In this document: positions 51,304 through 60,871 of the stretch, in pieces
Layout of the letters: every line of letters begins with the position of its first letter
Numbering within the stretch: position 1 is the stretch's first letter
NCBI RefSeq assembly: GCF_046569695.1
Contig: NZ_JBKHUI010000004.1
Coordinates: 186,001 to 250,000, forward strand
Direction of reading: 5' to 3'
DNA: 64,000 nucleotides
Source: Kluyvera sp046569695
Lineage (GTDB): Bacteria; Pseudomonadota; Gammaproteobacteria; Enterobacterales; Enterobacteriaceae
Notes under the pieces: model-generated
Seen by the model: the letters and a program-made list of their open reading frames with translations, nothing else
What the model was told of the DNA's origin: nothing
Databases searched by the model: none
Made by a program: the position numbers and the translations under genes

Positions 51304-54105
51304 TTAATCGACGTTCAGCGCGTCATTGACCAGATCTTGTTGCTGCTTCTGGTGAACGGACATATACCCTACCGCCGGCGAGGCGGAGGCTGGGCGACCT
51401 GCGTAACGCAGACCGGCCCCAAATGGAATCACATCACGGAAATGATGCTGGCTGCAGTACCATGCGCCCTGGTTGAGCGGCTCTTCCTGGCACCAGACAA
51501 AATCATGCACGTGAGCATAAGCTTTCAGCACTTCTTGTACCGCCTGGTGCGGGAACGGATACAGCTGTTCGATACGCACGATAGCGACATCTTTCTGGTC
51601 GTTCTTGCGACGCTGTTCCAGCAGGTCGTAGTAGACCTTACCAGAGCACAGCACCACGCGTTTCACGCCTTGCGGATCCAGTTCGTCAATCTCACCGATG
51701 GCCGGCATAAAGGTGCCGTTTGCCAGTTCGTCCAGCGTAGAGACCGCCAGCGGGTGACGCAGCAGAGACTTCGGCGACATGACCACCAGCGGACGGCGCA
51801 TTCCGCGCAGCGCCTGACGACGCAGCATGTGATAAACCTGTGCCGGGGTGGACGGGACGCAAACCTGCATGTTCTGCTGTGCGCAAAGCTGCAGATAACG
51901 TTCCAGACGCGCGGAGGAGTGCTCCGGACCCTGACCTTCATAACCGTGTGGCAGTAGCATCACCAGACCGCACATACGGCCCCATTTCTGCTCGCCGGAG
52001 GAGATGAACTGGTCGATAACCACCTGGGCACCGTTGGCGAAGTCGCCGAACTGCGCTTCCCAGATGGTCAGCGTGCGCGGCTCAGCCGTCGCGTAACCGT
52101 ATTCGAATGCCAGAACCGCTTCTTCAGACAGTACGGAGTCCCACACCTTAAATACGCCCTGCCCGTTATGCACGTGCTGCAGCGGGGTGTAGGTGGAACC
52201 GTTAGACTGGTTATGGATAACCGCATGACGGTGGAAGAAGGTGCCGCGACCGGCGTCTTCACCGGACAGACGGACTGGAATGCCTTCATCGACCAGCGTG
52301 GCGTACGCCAGGTTTTCCGCGCCGCCCCAATCGAACAGCTTCTCGCCTGCCGCCATCGCCTGACGGTCGCCGTAGATTTTCGCTACGCGAGATTGCATTT
52401 CGATGGCGTCTGGTACGGTACTGATACGGTTAGCCAGCTCCTGCAGGCGCTTCATCTCAACCTTGTTCGGGTAGCTTTCGTCCCACTCATGGTTGAGGTA
52501 TGGCGACCAGGTAAAGGAGTGCAGGTTCATCGGACGCCACTCTTTCACCACGCATTCGCCCGCGTCCAGCGCGTCGCGATACAGGTTAACCATCTCGGTG
52601 GCATCTTCCAGCGTCGCGACTTTGTCCGCTTCCAGCTTGTCAGCATAGATTTTACGCGGGGTCGGATGCTTTTTGATTTTCTGATACATCAACGGCTGGG
52701 TTGCGCTTGGCTCGTCGGCTTCGTTGTGGCCGTGACGGCGGTAGCACACCAGGTCAATGAATACATCGCGTTTGAAGGTGTTACGGAAGTCCAGCGCCAG
52801 ACGGGTAACGAAAGCCACAGCTTCCGGGTCATCCGCGTTCACGTGGAAGATTGGTGCCATCACCATCTTACCGATGTCGGTACAGTATGGGGTTGAACGC
52901 GCATCCAGCGGGTTAGAGGTGGTGAAGCCCACCTGGTTGTTGATCACGATGCGAACGGTACCGCCCACCTCGTAACCACGCGCTTTGGACATGTTCAGGG
53001 TTTCCTGAACCACACCCTGACCCGTTACCGCGGCGTCGCCGTGAATAGTAATCGGCAGAACTTTATTGCTGCTTGGCTCGTCCAGACGATCCAGACGCGC
53101 ACGCACGGAACCGATAACCACTGGGCTGACGATTTCGAGGTGTGACGGGTTAAACGCCAGCGCCAGGTGTACCAGGCCGCCTTCGGTTTCGATGTCGGAG
53201 GAGAAGCCCATGTGGTACTTCACGTCACCGGTGCCGAGGTGCTCTTTATGCTTGCCGGAGAACTCGTCGAACAGTTCCTGAGGCTGTTTACCCAGAACGT
53301 TGATCAGCACGTTCAGACGGCCGCGGTGCGCCATACCCAGCACCACTTCACGGGTACCGCTCTTGCCCGCATGGCGGATCATCTCTTTGAGCATTGGTAC
53401 CAGCGCATCGCCGCCTTCCAGCGAGAAGCGTTTTGCCCCTGGGAATTTCGCACCCAGATAGCGTTCCAGACCTTCTGCCGCTGTCAGTTCGCTCAGGAAG
53501 CGTTTTTTCTCCTCTGCAGTGAAGGTGGCATGCCCCGCTTCAAAACGCTGTTGGATCCAACGTTTCTCTTCGGTATTGGTGATGTGCATGTATTCCGCGC
53601 CGATGTGGCCGCAGTAGGTCTGTTTGAGAGCATCAATCAGATCGCCGAGCTTCATCGTGTCTTTGCCGATGGCGAAAGAACCTACGTTAAAGCTCTCCTG
53701 GAAGTCGGCCTCAGTCAGATCGTGGAAAGCGGGATCTAAATCAGCCACTTTATCCTGCTGCCACAGTCCCAGCGGATCGAGGATCGCGTTCTGGTGACCA
53801 CGGAAGCGATAAGCGTTGATAAGCTGCAGGACTTTAACCTGCTTCGCATTCGTGTCAGGGTCGGAAATCGAAGAAGAGTAACGTGAGGCATCCTTCGCCA
53901 GACGACGGAAATAATCACGTGTTTTGGAATGAAATTGATCCGGTTTGACTCCGGTACCAGGTAACTGCTGGAACATTGAACGCCAGTGAGCGTCGACAGA
54001 GTCAGGATCGGTTAAGAAGTCTTCATAGAGCTGTTCTATCCAACTCTGGTTCGCGCCAGAGAGGTAAGAAGAGTCCAGCCAGGCTTTCATTGCGCCGTTC
54101 TGCAT
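51304..54105 (-). CDS. sucA: 2-oxoglutarate dehydrogenase E1 component SucA
   Basis: A thiamin-diphosphate-dependent decarboxylase of 933 aa, the E. coli length, which passes a succinyl group to lipoyl-SucB. The N-terminal segment WLDSSYLSGANQSWIEQLYE (20 residues) binds the E2 core. The ThDP/Mg site includes HGDAAVTGQG and VCYRRHGHNEADEPS. The GMAHRGRLN motif (about 258) and the EYGYATAEP Glu complete the active site. It follows sdhB after 294 bases that contain a REP element. Confidence 0.97.
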   Translation of the reverse strand: MQNGAMKAWLDSSYLSGANQSWIEQLYEDFLTDPDSVDAHWRSMFQQLPGTGVKPDQFHSKTRDYFRRLAKDASRYSSSISDPDTNAKQVKVLQLINAYRFRGHQNAILDPLGLWQQDKVADLDPAFHDLTEADFQESFNVGSFAIGKDTMKLGDLIDALKQTYCGHIGAEYMHITNTEEKRWIQQRFEAGHATFTAEEKKRFLSELTAAEGLERYLGAKFPGAKRFSLEGGDALVPMLKEMIRHAGKSGTREVVLGMAHRGRLNVLINVLGKQPQELFDEFSGKHKEHLGTGDVKYHMGFSSDIETEGGLVHLALAFNPSHLEIVSPVVIGSVRARLDRLDEPSSNKVLPITIHGDAAVTGQGVVQETLNMSKARGYEVGGTVRIVINNQVGFTTSNPLDARSTPYCTDIGKMVMAPIFHVNADDPEAVAFVTRLALDFRNTFKRDVFIDLVCYRRHGHNEADEPSATQPLMYQKIKKHPTPRKIYADKLEADKVATLEDATEMVNLYRDALDAGECVVKEWRPMNLHSFTWSPYLNHEWDESYPNKVEMKRLQELANRISTVPDAIEMQSRVAKIYGDRQAMAAGEKLFDWGGAENLAYATLVDEGIPVRLSGEDAGRGTFFHRHAVIHNQSNGSTYTPLQHVHNGQGVFKVWDSVLSEEAVLAFEYGYATAEPRTLTIWEAQFGDFANGAQVVIDQFISSGEQKWGRMCGLVMLLPHGYEGQGPEHSSARLERYLQLCAQQNMQVCVPSTPAQVYHMLRRQALRGMRRPLVVMSPKSLLRHPLAVSTLDELANGTFMPAIGEIDELDPQGVKRVVLCSGKVYYDLLEQRRKNDQKDVAIVRIEQLYPFPHQAVQEVLKAYAHVHDFVWCQEEPLNQGAWYCSQHHFRDVIPFGAGLRYAGRPASASPAVGYMSVHQKQQQDLVNDALNVD

Positions 54106-54317
54106 CGTGATCCCTTAAGCATCTTATGCTTATTTCGCCGTGGATAACTACGACGTACGCCGATATAGCACACGTCCCAGGGTTCACTTGCGAGCTCTTG
54201 TATTTGCACTGGCCCGCGAAGGAACCTTTAGAAACTGTCTTAAGCGCTTTGCGCTCACCCTTTCTCATGAGAGAAAGCAGATTTGGCAGTTTTTAAAGGT
54301 TTCCTGCATGTTTGTTG

Positions 54318-54390
54318 CCTGATGGCGCTTCGCTTATCAGGCCTACGGGGGATGTAGGCCGAATAAGACGGTACGTCGCCATCCGGCAAC
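54318..54390. repeat. REP pair between sdhB and sucA
   Basis: CCTGATGGCGCTTCGCTTAT with CAGGCCTAC, then TAGGCCGAATAAGACG with CGCCATCCGGC, form two inverted REP units inside the operon. The rest of this 294-bp gap shows no gene; it may hold a weak sucA promoter. Confidence 0.8.
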
Positions 54391-54399
54391 AATGACTAC

Positions 54400-55116
54400 T
54401 TACGCACTACGTTGCAGCAGCATCGACTTAATATGGCCGATGGCGCGCGTCGGGTTCAGCCCCTTAGGGCATACACTGACGCAGTTCATGATGCTATGGC
54501 AGCGGAATACGCTGAAAGCGTCACTCAACCCTTCCAGGCGGCTGTCGGTTTCGGTATCGCGGCTATCAATTAAGAAGCGATACGCAGCCAGCAGGCCTGC
54601 CGGGCCGATAAACTTGTCCGGGTTCCACCAGAACGACGGGCAAGAGGTCGAACAGCATGCGCAGAGAATACACTCGTACAGACCATCGAGTTTCTCACGC
54701 TGCTCTGGCATCTGCAGATGCTCACGAGCCGGAGGATTCTGCCCATTATTCAACAAGTAAGGCTTAATCTTCTCATACTGTGCGTAGAATTGCCCCATGT
54801 CTACCACCAAATCGCGGATAACCGGCAGACCAGGCAGTGGACGGATAACAATTTTCTTGCCCGGCTGATTCAGCGCGGAGATCGGCGTGATGCACGCCAG
54901 ACCGTTTTTCCCGTTCATGTTCAGGCCGTCTGAACCACACACCCCTTCACGGCAGGAGCGGCGGAACGACAGGCTTGGATCTTTTTCTTTCAGCTGCATC
55001 AATGCATCGAGCAGCATCATGTCGCGACCTTCTTCCGCTTCCAGGGTGTAATCCTGCATGCGCGGAGCATCGTCAACGTCCGGGTTATAACGATAAACTG
55101 AAAACTCGAGTTTCAT
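54400..55116 (-). CDS. sdhB: Succinate dehydrogenase iron-sulfur subunit SdhB
   Basis: Carries three clusters passing electrons from FAD to ubiquinone; 238 aa as in E. coli. The [2Fe-2S] ligands are in SCREGVCGSDG and GLACIT (about 54-75), the [4Fe-4S] in CILCACCSTSCPS (about 149-161), and the [3Fe-4S] in CHSIMNCVSVCPKGLNP. It starts 15 bases after sdhA and ends the sdh part of the TCA operon. Confidence 0.97.
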   Translation of the reverse strand: MKLEFSVYRYNPDVDDAPRMQDYTLEAEEGRDMMLLDALMQLKEKDPSLSFRRSCREGVCGSDGLNMNGKNGLACITPISALNQPGKKIVIRPLPGLPVIRDLVVDMGQFYAQYEKIKPYLLNNGQNPPAREHLQMPEQREKLDGLYECILCACCSTSCPSFWWNPDKFIGPAGLLAAYRFLIDSRDTETDSRLEGLSDAFSVFRCHSIMNCVSVCPKGLNPTRAIGHIKSMLLQRSA

Positions 55117-55131
55117 AATCCTGTCTCCGCA

Positions 55132-56898
55132 TTAATAAGTACGAATCTTCGGCGGGAATGCCGGACGCAGTTTCGGTTCCATATTGACGCTACGACGCGT
55201 CATGGACTCCGACTCTGGCAGATACAGGGAATGGCACAGCCAGTTTTCATCATCACGATCCGGGAAGTCGAAGCGGCTATGCGCGCCACGGCTTTCGGTA
55301 CGGAAGTTTGCAGACACCGCGGTGGCGTAAGCCGTTTCCATCAGGTTATCCAGCTCCAGGCACTCAACGCGCTGGGTGTTGAATTCGCTTGAGGTGTCAT
55401 CCAGACGGGCATTTTTCAGACGCTCGCGAATCGCTTTCAGCTGCTCAAGACCTTTGGCCATCGCCTCGCCTTCACGGAATACCGAGAAGTTATGCTGCAT
55501 ACATTCCTGCAGCGCTTTGCGAATTTCGACCGGGTCTTCACCGTCACGGTTGCCGTTCCAGCGATTCAGACGTTCCAGAGAAGCGTCAATCTCTTCTTCG
55601 GTAGCGTCGCGCAGATCGCCCTGCTCGGCGATAGATTCCTGCAGATGCAGGCCAACCGCACGACCAAAGACCACCAGGTCAAGCAGTGAGTTGCCGCCCA
55701 GACGGTTCGCACCGTGAACGGATACGCAGGCAATTTCACCTACCGCGAACAGGCCAGGAATCACCACATCTTCGCCCTGCTCGTTCACGGTCAGCGCCTG
55801 GCCGCTAACTTTGGTCGGAATACCGCCCATCATGTAGTGGCAGGTTGGGATAACCGGGATTGGTTCTTTAACCGGGTCAACGTGTGCGAAGGTACGAGAC
55901 AGTTCCAGGATACCCGGCAGACGGGATTCCAGCACTTCTTTACCCAGGTGATCCAGCTTCAGCTTGGCGTGTGGGCCCCACGGGCCGTCACAGCCGCGAC
56001 CTTCACGGATTTCGATCATGATGGAACGCGCCACCACGTCACGACCCGCCAGGTCTTTGGCGTTCGGCGCATAGCGCTCCATAAAGCGCTCACCGTGTTT
56101 GTTCAGCAGGTAACCACCTTCACCACGGCAGCCTTCTGTCACCAGAACGCCCGCGCCGGCGATACCGGTTGGGTGGAACTGCCACATTTCCATATCCTGC
56201 ACCGGAACACCGGCACGGATAGCCATACCTACACCGTCACCGGTATTGATGTGGGCGTTAGTGGTAGACTGATAAATACGCCCTGCCCCGCCGGTTGCCA
56301 GCACGGTTGCACGGGCTTTGAAGTAAACCACTTCACCGGTTTCGATGCACAGCGCAGTACAACCCACCACTGCGCCATCGGCGTTTTTCACCAGGTCCAG
56401 CGCATACCACTCGGAGAAAATAGTGGTGTGGTTTTTCAAATTCTGTTGATAAAGCGTGTGCAGCAGAGCGTGACCGGTACGGTCGGCTGCCGCTGCGGTA
56501 CGTGCCGCTTGCTCGCCGCCGAAGTTTTTCGACTGGCCGCCAAACGGACGTTGATAGATGGTCCCATTCTCCAGACGGGAGAACGGCAGGCCCATATGAT
56601 CCAGCTCCAGAATTGCTTCCGGGCCGGTCTTACACATATATTCAATGGCGTCCTGGTCACCGATGTAGTCCGACCCTTTTACGGTGTCGTACATGTGCCA
56701 TTCCCAGTTATCTTCATGGGTATTACCGAGCGCAACGGTGATACCACCCTGCGCAGATACGGTATGGGAACGGGTCGGGAACACTTTAGACAGCAGCGCA
56801 CAAGTCTGGCCGCTTTGGGAAATTTGCAGCGCCGCGCGCATACCTGCGCCACCGGCACCAATCACAACAGCATCAAATTCTCTGACTGGCAGTTTCAT
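55132..56898 (-). CDS. sdhA: Succinate dehydrogenase flavoprotein SdhA
   Basis: Oxidises succinate to fumarate with covalent FAD. The start at 56898 (MKLPVREFDAVVIGAGGAG) gives 588 aa, the E. coli length. The FAD Rossmann motif VIGAGGAGM is at 12-20, FAD-linked His45 in RSHTVSAQGG, and the catalytic Arg in EGRGCDGPWGPHAKLKLDH and ANRLGGNSLLDLVVFGRA regions. Its ATG overlaps the sdhD stop codon by one base. Confidence 0.97.
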   Translation of the reverse strand: MKLPVREFDAVVIGAGGAGMRAALQISQSGQTCALLSKVFPTRSHTVSAQGGITVALGNTHEDNWEWHMYDTVKGSDYIGDQDAIEYMCKTGPEAILELDHMGLPFSRLENGTIYQRPFGGQSKNFGGEQAARTAAAADRTGHALLHTLYQQNLKNHTTIFSEWYALDLVKNADGAVVGCTALCIETGEVVYFKARATVLATGGAGRIYQSTTNAHINTGDGVGMAIRAGVPVQDMEMWQFHPTGIAGAGVLVTEGCRGEGGYLLNKHGERFMERYAPNAKDLAGRDVVARSIMIEIREGRGCDGPWGPHAKLKLDHLGKEVLESRLPGILELSRTFAHVDPVKEPIPVIPTCHYMMGGIPTKVSGQALTVNEQGEDVVIPGLFAVGEIACVSVHGANRLGGNSLLDLVVFGRAVGLHLQESIAEQGDLRDATEEEIDASLERLNRWNGNRDGEDPVEIRKALQECMQHNFSVFREGEAMAKGLEQLKAIRERLKNARLDDTSSEFNTQRVECLELDNLMETAYATAVSANFRTESRGAHSRFDFPDRDDENWLCHSLYLPESESMTRRSVNMEPKLRPAFPPKIRTY

Positions 56899-57245
56899 CA
56901 CACACCCCACACCGCAACAAATCCATAGATAACGTAAACCAACAGGGCCACAACAATAACCAGTTGCAGCGTCAGGCGCAGAGCCAGTGGTTTAACGTAG
57001 TCGGTTAACACCTGCCACATGCCAATCCAGGCATGAATCAAGATTGAGACCAGAGCCAGCAGGGTGAACACTTTGGTGAACGCAGAGGCAAAGAAACCGC
57101 TCCAGATTTCCCAGGTCACTTCACCGTGTGTCGCAAAGAAGCCAACTATGTAGATGATGTACAGAGTCAGGACAATCGCGGTGGCGCGGACGAGGATGAA
57201 GTCATGTACGCCGTTGCGTCCTAATGCTGAGGCGTTGCTTACCAT
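56898..57245 (-). CDS. sdhD: Succinate dehydrogenase membrane anchor SdhD
   Basis: A 115-aa anchor with three helices (about 16-37, 50-80 and 88-112), starting at MVSNASALGRNGVHDF. The heme b ligand His71 is in SILIHAWIGMWQV, with quinone-site Tyr83 in TDYVKPLALR. It overlaps sdhC by seven bases and sdhA by one. A longer upstream extension of the frame is the sdhC region in another frame and is not used. Confidence 0.96.
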   Translation of the reverse strand: MVSNASALGRNGVHDFILVRATAIVLTLYIIYIVGFFATHGEVTWEIWSGFFASAFTKVFTLLALVSILIHAWIGMWQVLTDYVKPLALRLTLQLVIVVALLVYVIYGFVAVWGV

Positions 57246-57628
57246 ACGAGGACTCCTGCAAGAATTGAAAGCACGACAGTAATAACAAAAGAGATTTTCG
57301 CAGAGCGCTGACCAGCTTCGAGGGTTTCTTCGATATAACCAAAATCCATTAACACGTGACGAATACCCACAACCGCGTGATACGCCAGCGCAGTGAGGAT
57401 GCCCCACATAATGAATTTAACGAAGAAGCTGCTCATGATGGAGGAAGCGGTCTGGAAGCCTTCCGGGGAGGAGAGACTGGTGCCCAGCAACCATAGCAGA
57501 ATACCGACCGCCACAAACGTAATCACACCGGATACGCGATGGAGAATGGACGCTATCGCTGTTATAGGGAACCGGATTGTTGTCAAATCCAGATTGACAG
57601 GTCTTTGTTTTTTCACATTTCTTATCAT
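57239..57628 (-). CDS. sdhC: Succinate dehydrogenase cytochrome b556 subunit SdhC
   Basis: A membrane anchor of 129 aa (E. coli 129), first gene of sdhCDAB-sucABCD, starting at MIRNVKKQRPVNLDL. The quinone-site residues are in SILHRVSGV (about 27-35, Ser27 and Arg31), and the heme ligand His84 in ALAYHAVVGIRH. RyhB and Spot 42 control this start region in E. coli; that was not tested here. Confidence 0.96.
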   Translation of the reverse strand: MIRNVKKQRPVNLDLTTIRFPITAIASILHRVSGVITFVAVGILLWLLGTSLSSPEGFQTASSIMSSFFVKFIMWGILTALAYHAVVGIRHVLMDFGYIEETLEAGQRSAKISFVITVVLSILAGVLVW

Positions 57629-57800
57629 GAATAACGCCCACATGCTGTTCTTATTATTTCCTTCCTCCGGTCCGCAGGCGGGTCAAGCAGCGTCCTTTCT
57701 ATAACTTCGCGTCATGGTTAAATCTGCTCACAGATGCTAAATCGACACGTTAAAACGCTGGGTGGCTCGGGATTGCAGGGTATTCCGGAGACCTGGCGGC

Positions 57801-57829
57801 AGTATAGGCTGTTCACAAAATCATTACAA
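57801..57829 (-). promoter_or_regulatory. sdhC promoter
   Basis: On the minus strand, TTGTAA (57824-57829) and TATACT (57801-57806) are 17 bp apart. The surrounding sequence closely matches the E. coli sdhC promoter as remembered. The leader is about 165 nt. Confidence 0.85.
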
Positions 57830-57866
57830 TTAACCTACATATAGTTTGTCCGGTTTTATGCAGAAC

Positions 57867-57882
57867 AGTGATCATGCTCACG
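57867..57882. promoter_or_regulatory. CRP site between sdhC and gltA
   Basis: AGTGA-TCATGC-TCACG fits the CRP consensus with two changes. It is centred near -80 of the sdhC start, like the known E. coli site. Confidence 0.65.
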
Positions 57883-57939
57883 ATTAAAACAATTTTTTAA
57901 AAATTAATCACGTGATTTGACAAATATTAAACATTATTG

Positions 57940-57969
57940 TTACAACCATCACCTGTAAAAGCATATAAT
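57940..57969 (+). promoter_or_regulatory. Possible gltA promoter
   Basis: TTACAA and a consensus TATAAT (57964-57969) are 18 bp apart, giving a gltA leader of about 300 nt. E. coli gltA also has two promoters with long leaders. The rest of the 650-bp sdhC-gltA gap holds only regulatory DNA. Confidence 0.55.
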
Positions 57970-58279
57970 GCTCAAAAGTTATGGGGTCACTCTTTCACCT
58001 GATAATAAGTTATGTAACAGTGTGACGGTATTGACCGAATTTATCAGGACAGTTATTAGTGTTGTACAGGTTTGAATCATCGGATTGCTAAGACCCTGAT
58101 TTGCTGTTGTTTCACTGTAGATTAGACGTGCACCGTCAAGCGCCCTTGCTCTGTACCCTCGCGTTATCTTTACAGCAGAGCCGTGAGCCAAATAACAAAC
58201 TGGCAACGTCGAAATATTTTTTGAATTGCAAATCCGGCATCCAGCAGTCTTAAGCAAAAAGGCGCTAAGGAGACCGTAA

Positions 58280-59563
58280 ATGGCTGATACGAAGGCAAAA
58301 ATCACTCTACCGGGTGATGCTGCTATTGAACTGGATGTGCTAAAAGGCACGCTCGGTCAGGATGTTCTTGATATCCGTAGTCTGGGTTCGAAAGGCATTT
58401 TTACCTTTGACCCTGGTTTTACCTCTACCGCATCTTGCGAGTCTAAGATTACTTTTATTGATGGCGACGAAGGGATTTTGCTGCACCGCGGCTTCCCTAT
58501 CGATCAGTTAGCCACAGAGTCTAACTATCTCGAAGTGTGCTACATCCTGCTGTACGGCGAAAAACCGTCCCAGGCTGAGTTTGACGAGTTCACCACCACC
58601 GTGACTCGCCACACCATGATCCACGAGCAGATCACCCGCTTATTCCATGCGTTCCGTCGCGACTCTCACCCAATGGCGGTGATGTGCGGGATTACCGGCG
58701 CGCTGGCAGCGTTCTATCACGACTCTCTGGATGTGAATAACCCACGTCACCGCGAGATTGCCGCATTCCGCCTGCTGTCGAAAATGCCGACCATGGCCGC
58801 GATGTGCTACAAATATTCCATCGGTCAACCGTTCGTCTACCCACGTAACGACCTCTCCTACGCCGGTAACTTCCTGCGTATGATGTTTGCGACCCCTTGT
58901 GAAGATTACGAAGTGAACCCGGTTCTGGAACGCGCAATGGATCGTATTCTGATCCTGCACGCGGACCACGAGCAGAACGCGTCCACCTCTACCGTCCGTA
59001 CCGCAGGCTCTTCTGGTGCTAACCCGTTCGCCTGTATCGCTGCCGGTATCGCTTCTCTGTGGGGGCCAGCACACGGTGGCGCCAACGAAGCGGCACTGAA
59101 GATGCTGGAAGAGATCAGTTCCGTTGAGCACATCCCTGAGTTCGTGCGTCGTGCGAAAGATAAGAACGACTCTTTCCGCCTGATGGGCTTCGGCCACCGC
59201 GTGTACAAAAACTACGACCCGCGTGCGACCGTAATGCGTGAAACCTGTCACGAAGTGCTGAAAGAGCTGGGTACTAAAGATGACCTTCTGGAAGTGGCGA
59301 TGGAGCTTGAGCACATTGCGCTGAACGACCCGTACTTCATCGAGAAGAAATTGTATCCGAACGTCGATTTCTACTCCGGCATCATCCTGAAAGCGATGGG
59401 TATTCCATCGTCCATGTTTACCGTTATCTTCGCGATGGCGCGTACTATTGGCTGGATTGCTCACTGGAACGAAATGCACACCGACGGCATGAAGATTGCG
59501 CGTCCTCGTCAGCTGTACACCGGCTACGAGCAGCGTGATTTCAAATCAGACCTCAAGAAATAA
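58280..59563 (+). CDS. gltA: Type II citrate synthase GltA
   Basis: Condenses oxaloacetate with acetyl-CoA, the entry step of the TCA cycle. It has 427 aa, the E. coli length, and AAGGAG lies eight bases before the ATG. The catalytic residues are His264 in ADHEQNAST, His305 in GFGHRVYKNYDPR and Asp362 in VDFYSGIILKAMG. The N-terminal domain (1-60) is typical of the NADH-sensitive hexameric form. It is divergent from sdhC. Confidence 0.98.
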   Translation: MADTKAKITLPGDAAIELDVLKGTLGQDVLDIRSLGSKGIFTFDPGFTSTASCESKITFIDGDEGILLHRGFPIDQLATESNYLEVCYILLYGEKPSQAEFDEFTTTVTRHTMIHEQITRLFHAFRRDSHPMAVMCGITGALAAFYHDSLDVNNPRHREIAAFRLLSKMPTMAAMCYKYSIGQPFVYPRNDLSYAGNFLRMMFATPCEDYEVNPVLERAMDRILILHADHEQNASTSTVRTAGSSGANPFACIAAGIASLWGPAHGGANEAALKMLEEISSVEHIPEFVRRAKDKNDSFRLMGFGHRVYKNYDPRATVMRETCHEVLKELGTKDDLLEVAMELEHIALNDPYFIEKKLYPNVDFYSGIILKAMGIPSSMFTVIFAMARTIGWIAHWNEMHTDGMKIARPRQLYTGYEQRDFKSDLKK

Positions 59564-59579
59564 TCGAGAGTTTGAGTGT

Positions 59580-59607
59580 AAAAAAGCGCCTGCGGGCGCT
59601 TTTTTTA
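59580..59607 (+). terminator. gltA terminator
   Basis: AAAAAAGCGCCTGCGGGCGC followed by TTTTTTT, 16 bases after the gltA stop. The A-run makes it possibly bidirectional. Confidence 0.92.
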
Positions 59608-59637
59608 TGGCTGTAACTCCGAAGCCGCTTGCCCATC

Positions 59638-59720
59638 TTGTAGGCCTGATAAGGCGTAGCCGCCATCAGGCAATATCAGCGCACATTGCCGGATGGCGGC
59701 TACGCCTTATCCGGCCTACT
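59638..59720. repeat. REP pair between gltA and nei
   Basis: TAGGCCTGATAAGGCGTAGC with CGCCATCAGGC, and CCGGATGGCGGCTACGCCTT with ATCCGGCCTAC, form two facing REP units. This is where E. coli has abrB. Confidence 0.82.
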
Positions 59721-60511
59721 TAACGCTGACACCCCGGACACCAATAAAACGGCCTTGAAGAGAGCATCGTCTTCTCAATCACCCCACCGCAGCGTTCACA
59801 CGTTTCGCCGTCGCGATGAAACACCTTGAAGCGGAACAGCGCGCCGTGGTGCTTATTCTCATCCACCTTGCCTCGCGTGTTGTAGGAGAGTCTAGGAATA
59901 TCGAGCAGCGCATGCGACAGCGCCTCGAGCTGCTTTTCATCCAACTGCGACGCTTTATGATTGCCGGTTAAGCCAACCTCCCAGAGGATCTCAACCCGCA
60001 AATAGTTCCCTAGCCCCGCAAGAAACGCCTGATCCAACAGCAAACCGGAGAACTGACGATTACGGAATTTTGCCGACAGCAGCCGCGCTTTTACCGCCTC
60101 GGGCGTTAAGGTCATATCGAGCACGTCTGGCCCAACGCGCAGTAAAAACGGGTGCGTTTTCACCTGCTCTGGCGTCAGCATCTCAATATCGGACGCGCTG
60201 TAAAGCAGAATGGCTTTATCCGCCGTTTGTAATTTTACCCGCAGCACCCGCGTGGTGTCCGGCATCTCCCCGGCGTTAACCACTCGCCACACGCCGTAGA
60301 GCTGATTGTGGCTATAGAGCGTCAGTCCACCGGAAAAATGGGTCAGCAGGGCTTTACCGCGGGTTTCAACGTGGGTGACGTGCTGGCCGATCAGAGTGGG
60401 GGCATAAGAGGATAATTCGGGGTATGCAAACCAGACCTCGGTCAACGGTTTGCCCTGAATTGCCTTTTCCAGGCTGTCCGCCGCCCGGCGGATCTCTGGA
60501 CCTTCAGGCAT
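59720..60511 (-). CDS. nei: Endonuclease VIII Nei
   Basis: A DNA glycosylase/AP lyase removing oxidised pyrimidines. It has 263 aa, the E. coli length. The processed N-terminus is PEGPEIRR, with nucleophile Pro1 and Glu2 after Met removal. The H2TH region is in LLDQAFLAGLGNYLRVEILW (20 residues), with LSYNTRGKV nearby. The C-terminal zinc finger runs from CERCGG to WCPGC and carries the catalytic Arg of SSRPFYWC. In E. coli it directly follows pxpA; here a hok-type locus intervenes. Confidence 0.96.
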   Translation of the reverse strand: MPEGPEIRRAADSLEKAIQGKPLTEVWFAYPELSSYAPTLIGQHVTHVETRGKALLTHFSGGLTLYSHNQLYGVWRVVNAGEMPDTTRVLRVKLQTADKAILLYSASDIEMLTPEQVKTHPFLLRVGPDVLDMTLTPEAVKARLLSAKFRNRQFSGLLLDQAFLAGLGNYLRVEILWEVGLTGNHKASQLDEKQLEALSHALLDIPRLSYNTRGKVDENKHHGALFRFKVFHRDGETCERCGGVIEKTMLSSRPFYWCPGCQR

Positions 60512-60657
60512 AGTGATTACTCCCTTTCGATCGTCTAGGGAGCAATATTATCAATAATACGTTTGGCTCGCACACGGCGCGTCGAATAAAAAAGAACGGG
60601 TGCATGAGGATAGCAACCACATCGCAAAGTGGCGGGGATAACTCCCCGCCAGCGCTC

Positions 60658-60795
60658 TTACTTAACAGATTCGTAGGCAGTGAAGACAGCGAGCTCCGCG
60701 TGGCCGGTTCGGAGCCGTACCGCGCAGAGATCTTCTCTTGTGACCAGCACCACCAGAATGAAAGTGATACAGATAACAATCAGGGCGATAACCAT
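60658..60795 (-). CDS. Hok/Gef-family type I toxin, N-terminally altered
   Basis: The frame from the ATG at 60795 gives 45 aa: MVIALIVICITFILVVLVTR, then EDLCAVRLRTGHAELAVFTA, then YESVK. It aligns along its length with HokC (Gef): one membrane helix, the TRxDLC motif and the AYES end. The usual hok ATG (60812, MKQ...) is out of frame by one base, seemingly an A lost from GGAAAGG, and stops after ten codons. AGGAAAGG sits just before the 60795 ATG, so a shortened toxin may still be made. Otherwise this is a pseudogene. Active Hok depolarises the inner membrane. Confidence 0.8.
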   Translation of the reverse strand: MVIALIVICITFILVVLVTREDLCAVRLRTGHAELAVFTAYESVK

Positions 60796-60808
60796 CGCCT
60801 TTCCTGTT

Positions 60809-60871
60809 TCATAGCCTGCTACTCCTTGACCCGAAGGTCGGTAAGAGACTATCTTTATGATGTTGCTTCAT
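60809..60871 (-). CDS. Short Mok-like leader peptide of the hok mRNA
   Basis: A 20-codon frame (MKQHHKDSLLPTFGSRSSRL) ends in TGA overlapping the original hok ATG as ATGA. In hok systems, translation of a leader frame (mok) is coupled to hok and is the direct target of Sok. Here its frame does not run into the toxin frame, unlike longer mok genes. Confidence 0.45.
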   Translation of the reverse strand: MKQHHKDSLLPTFGSRSSRL

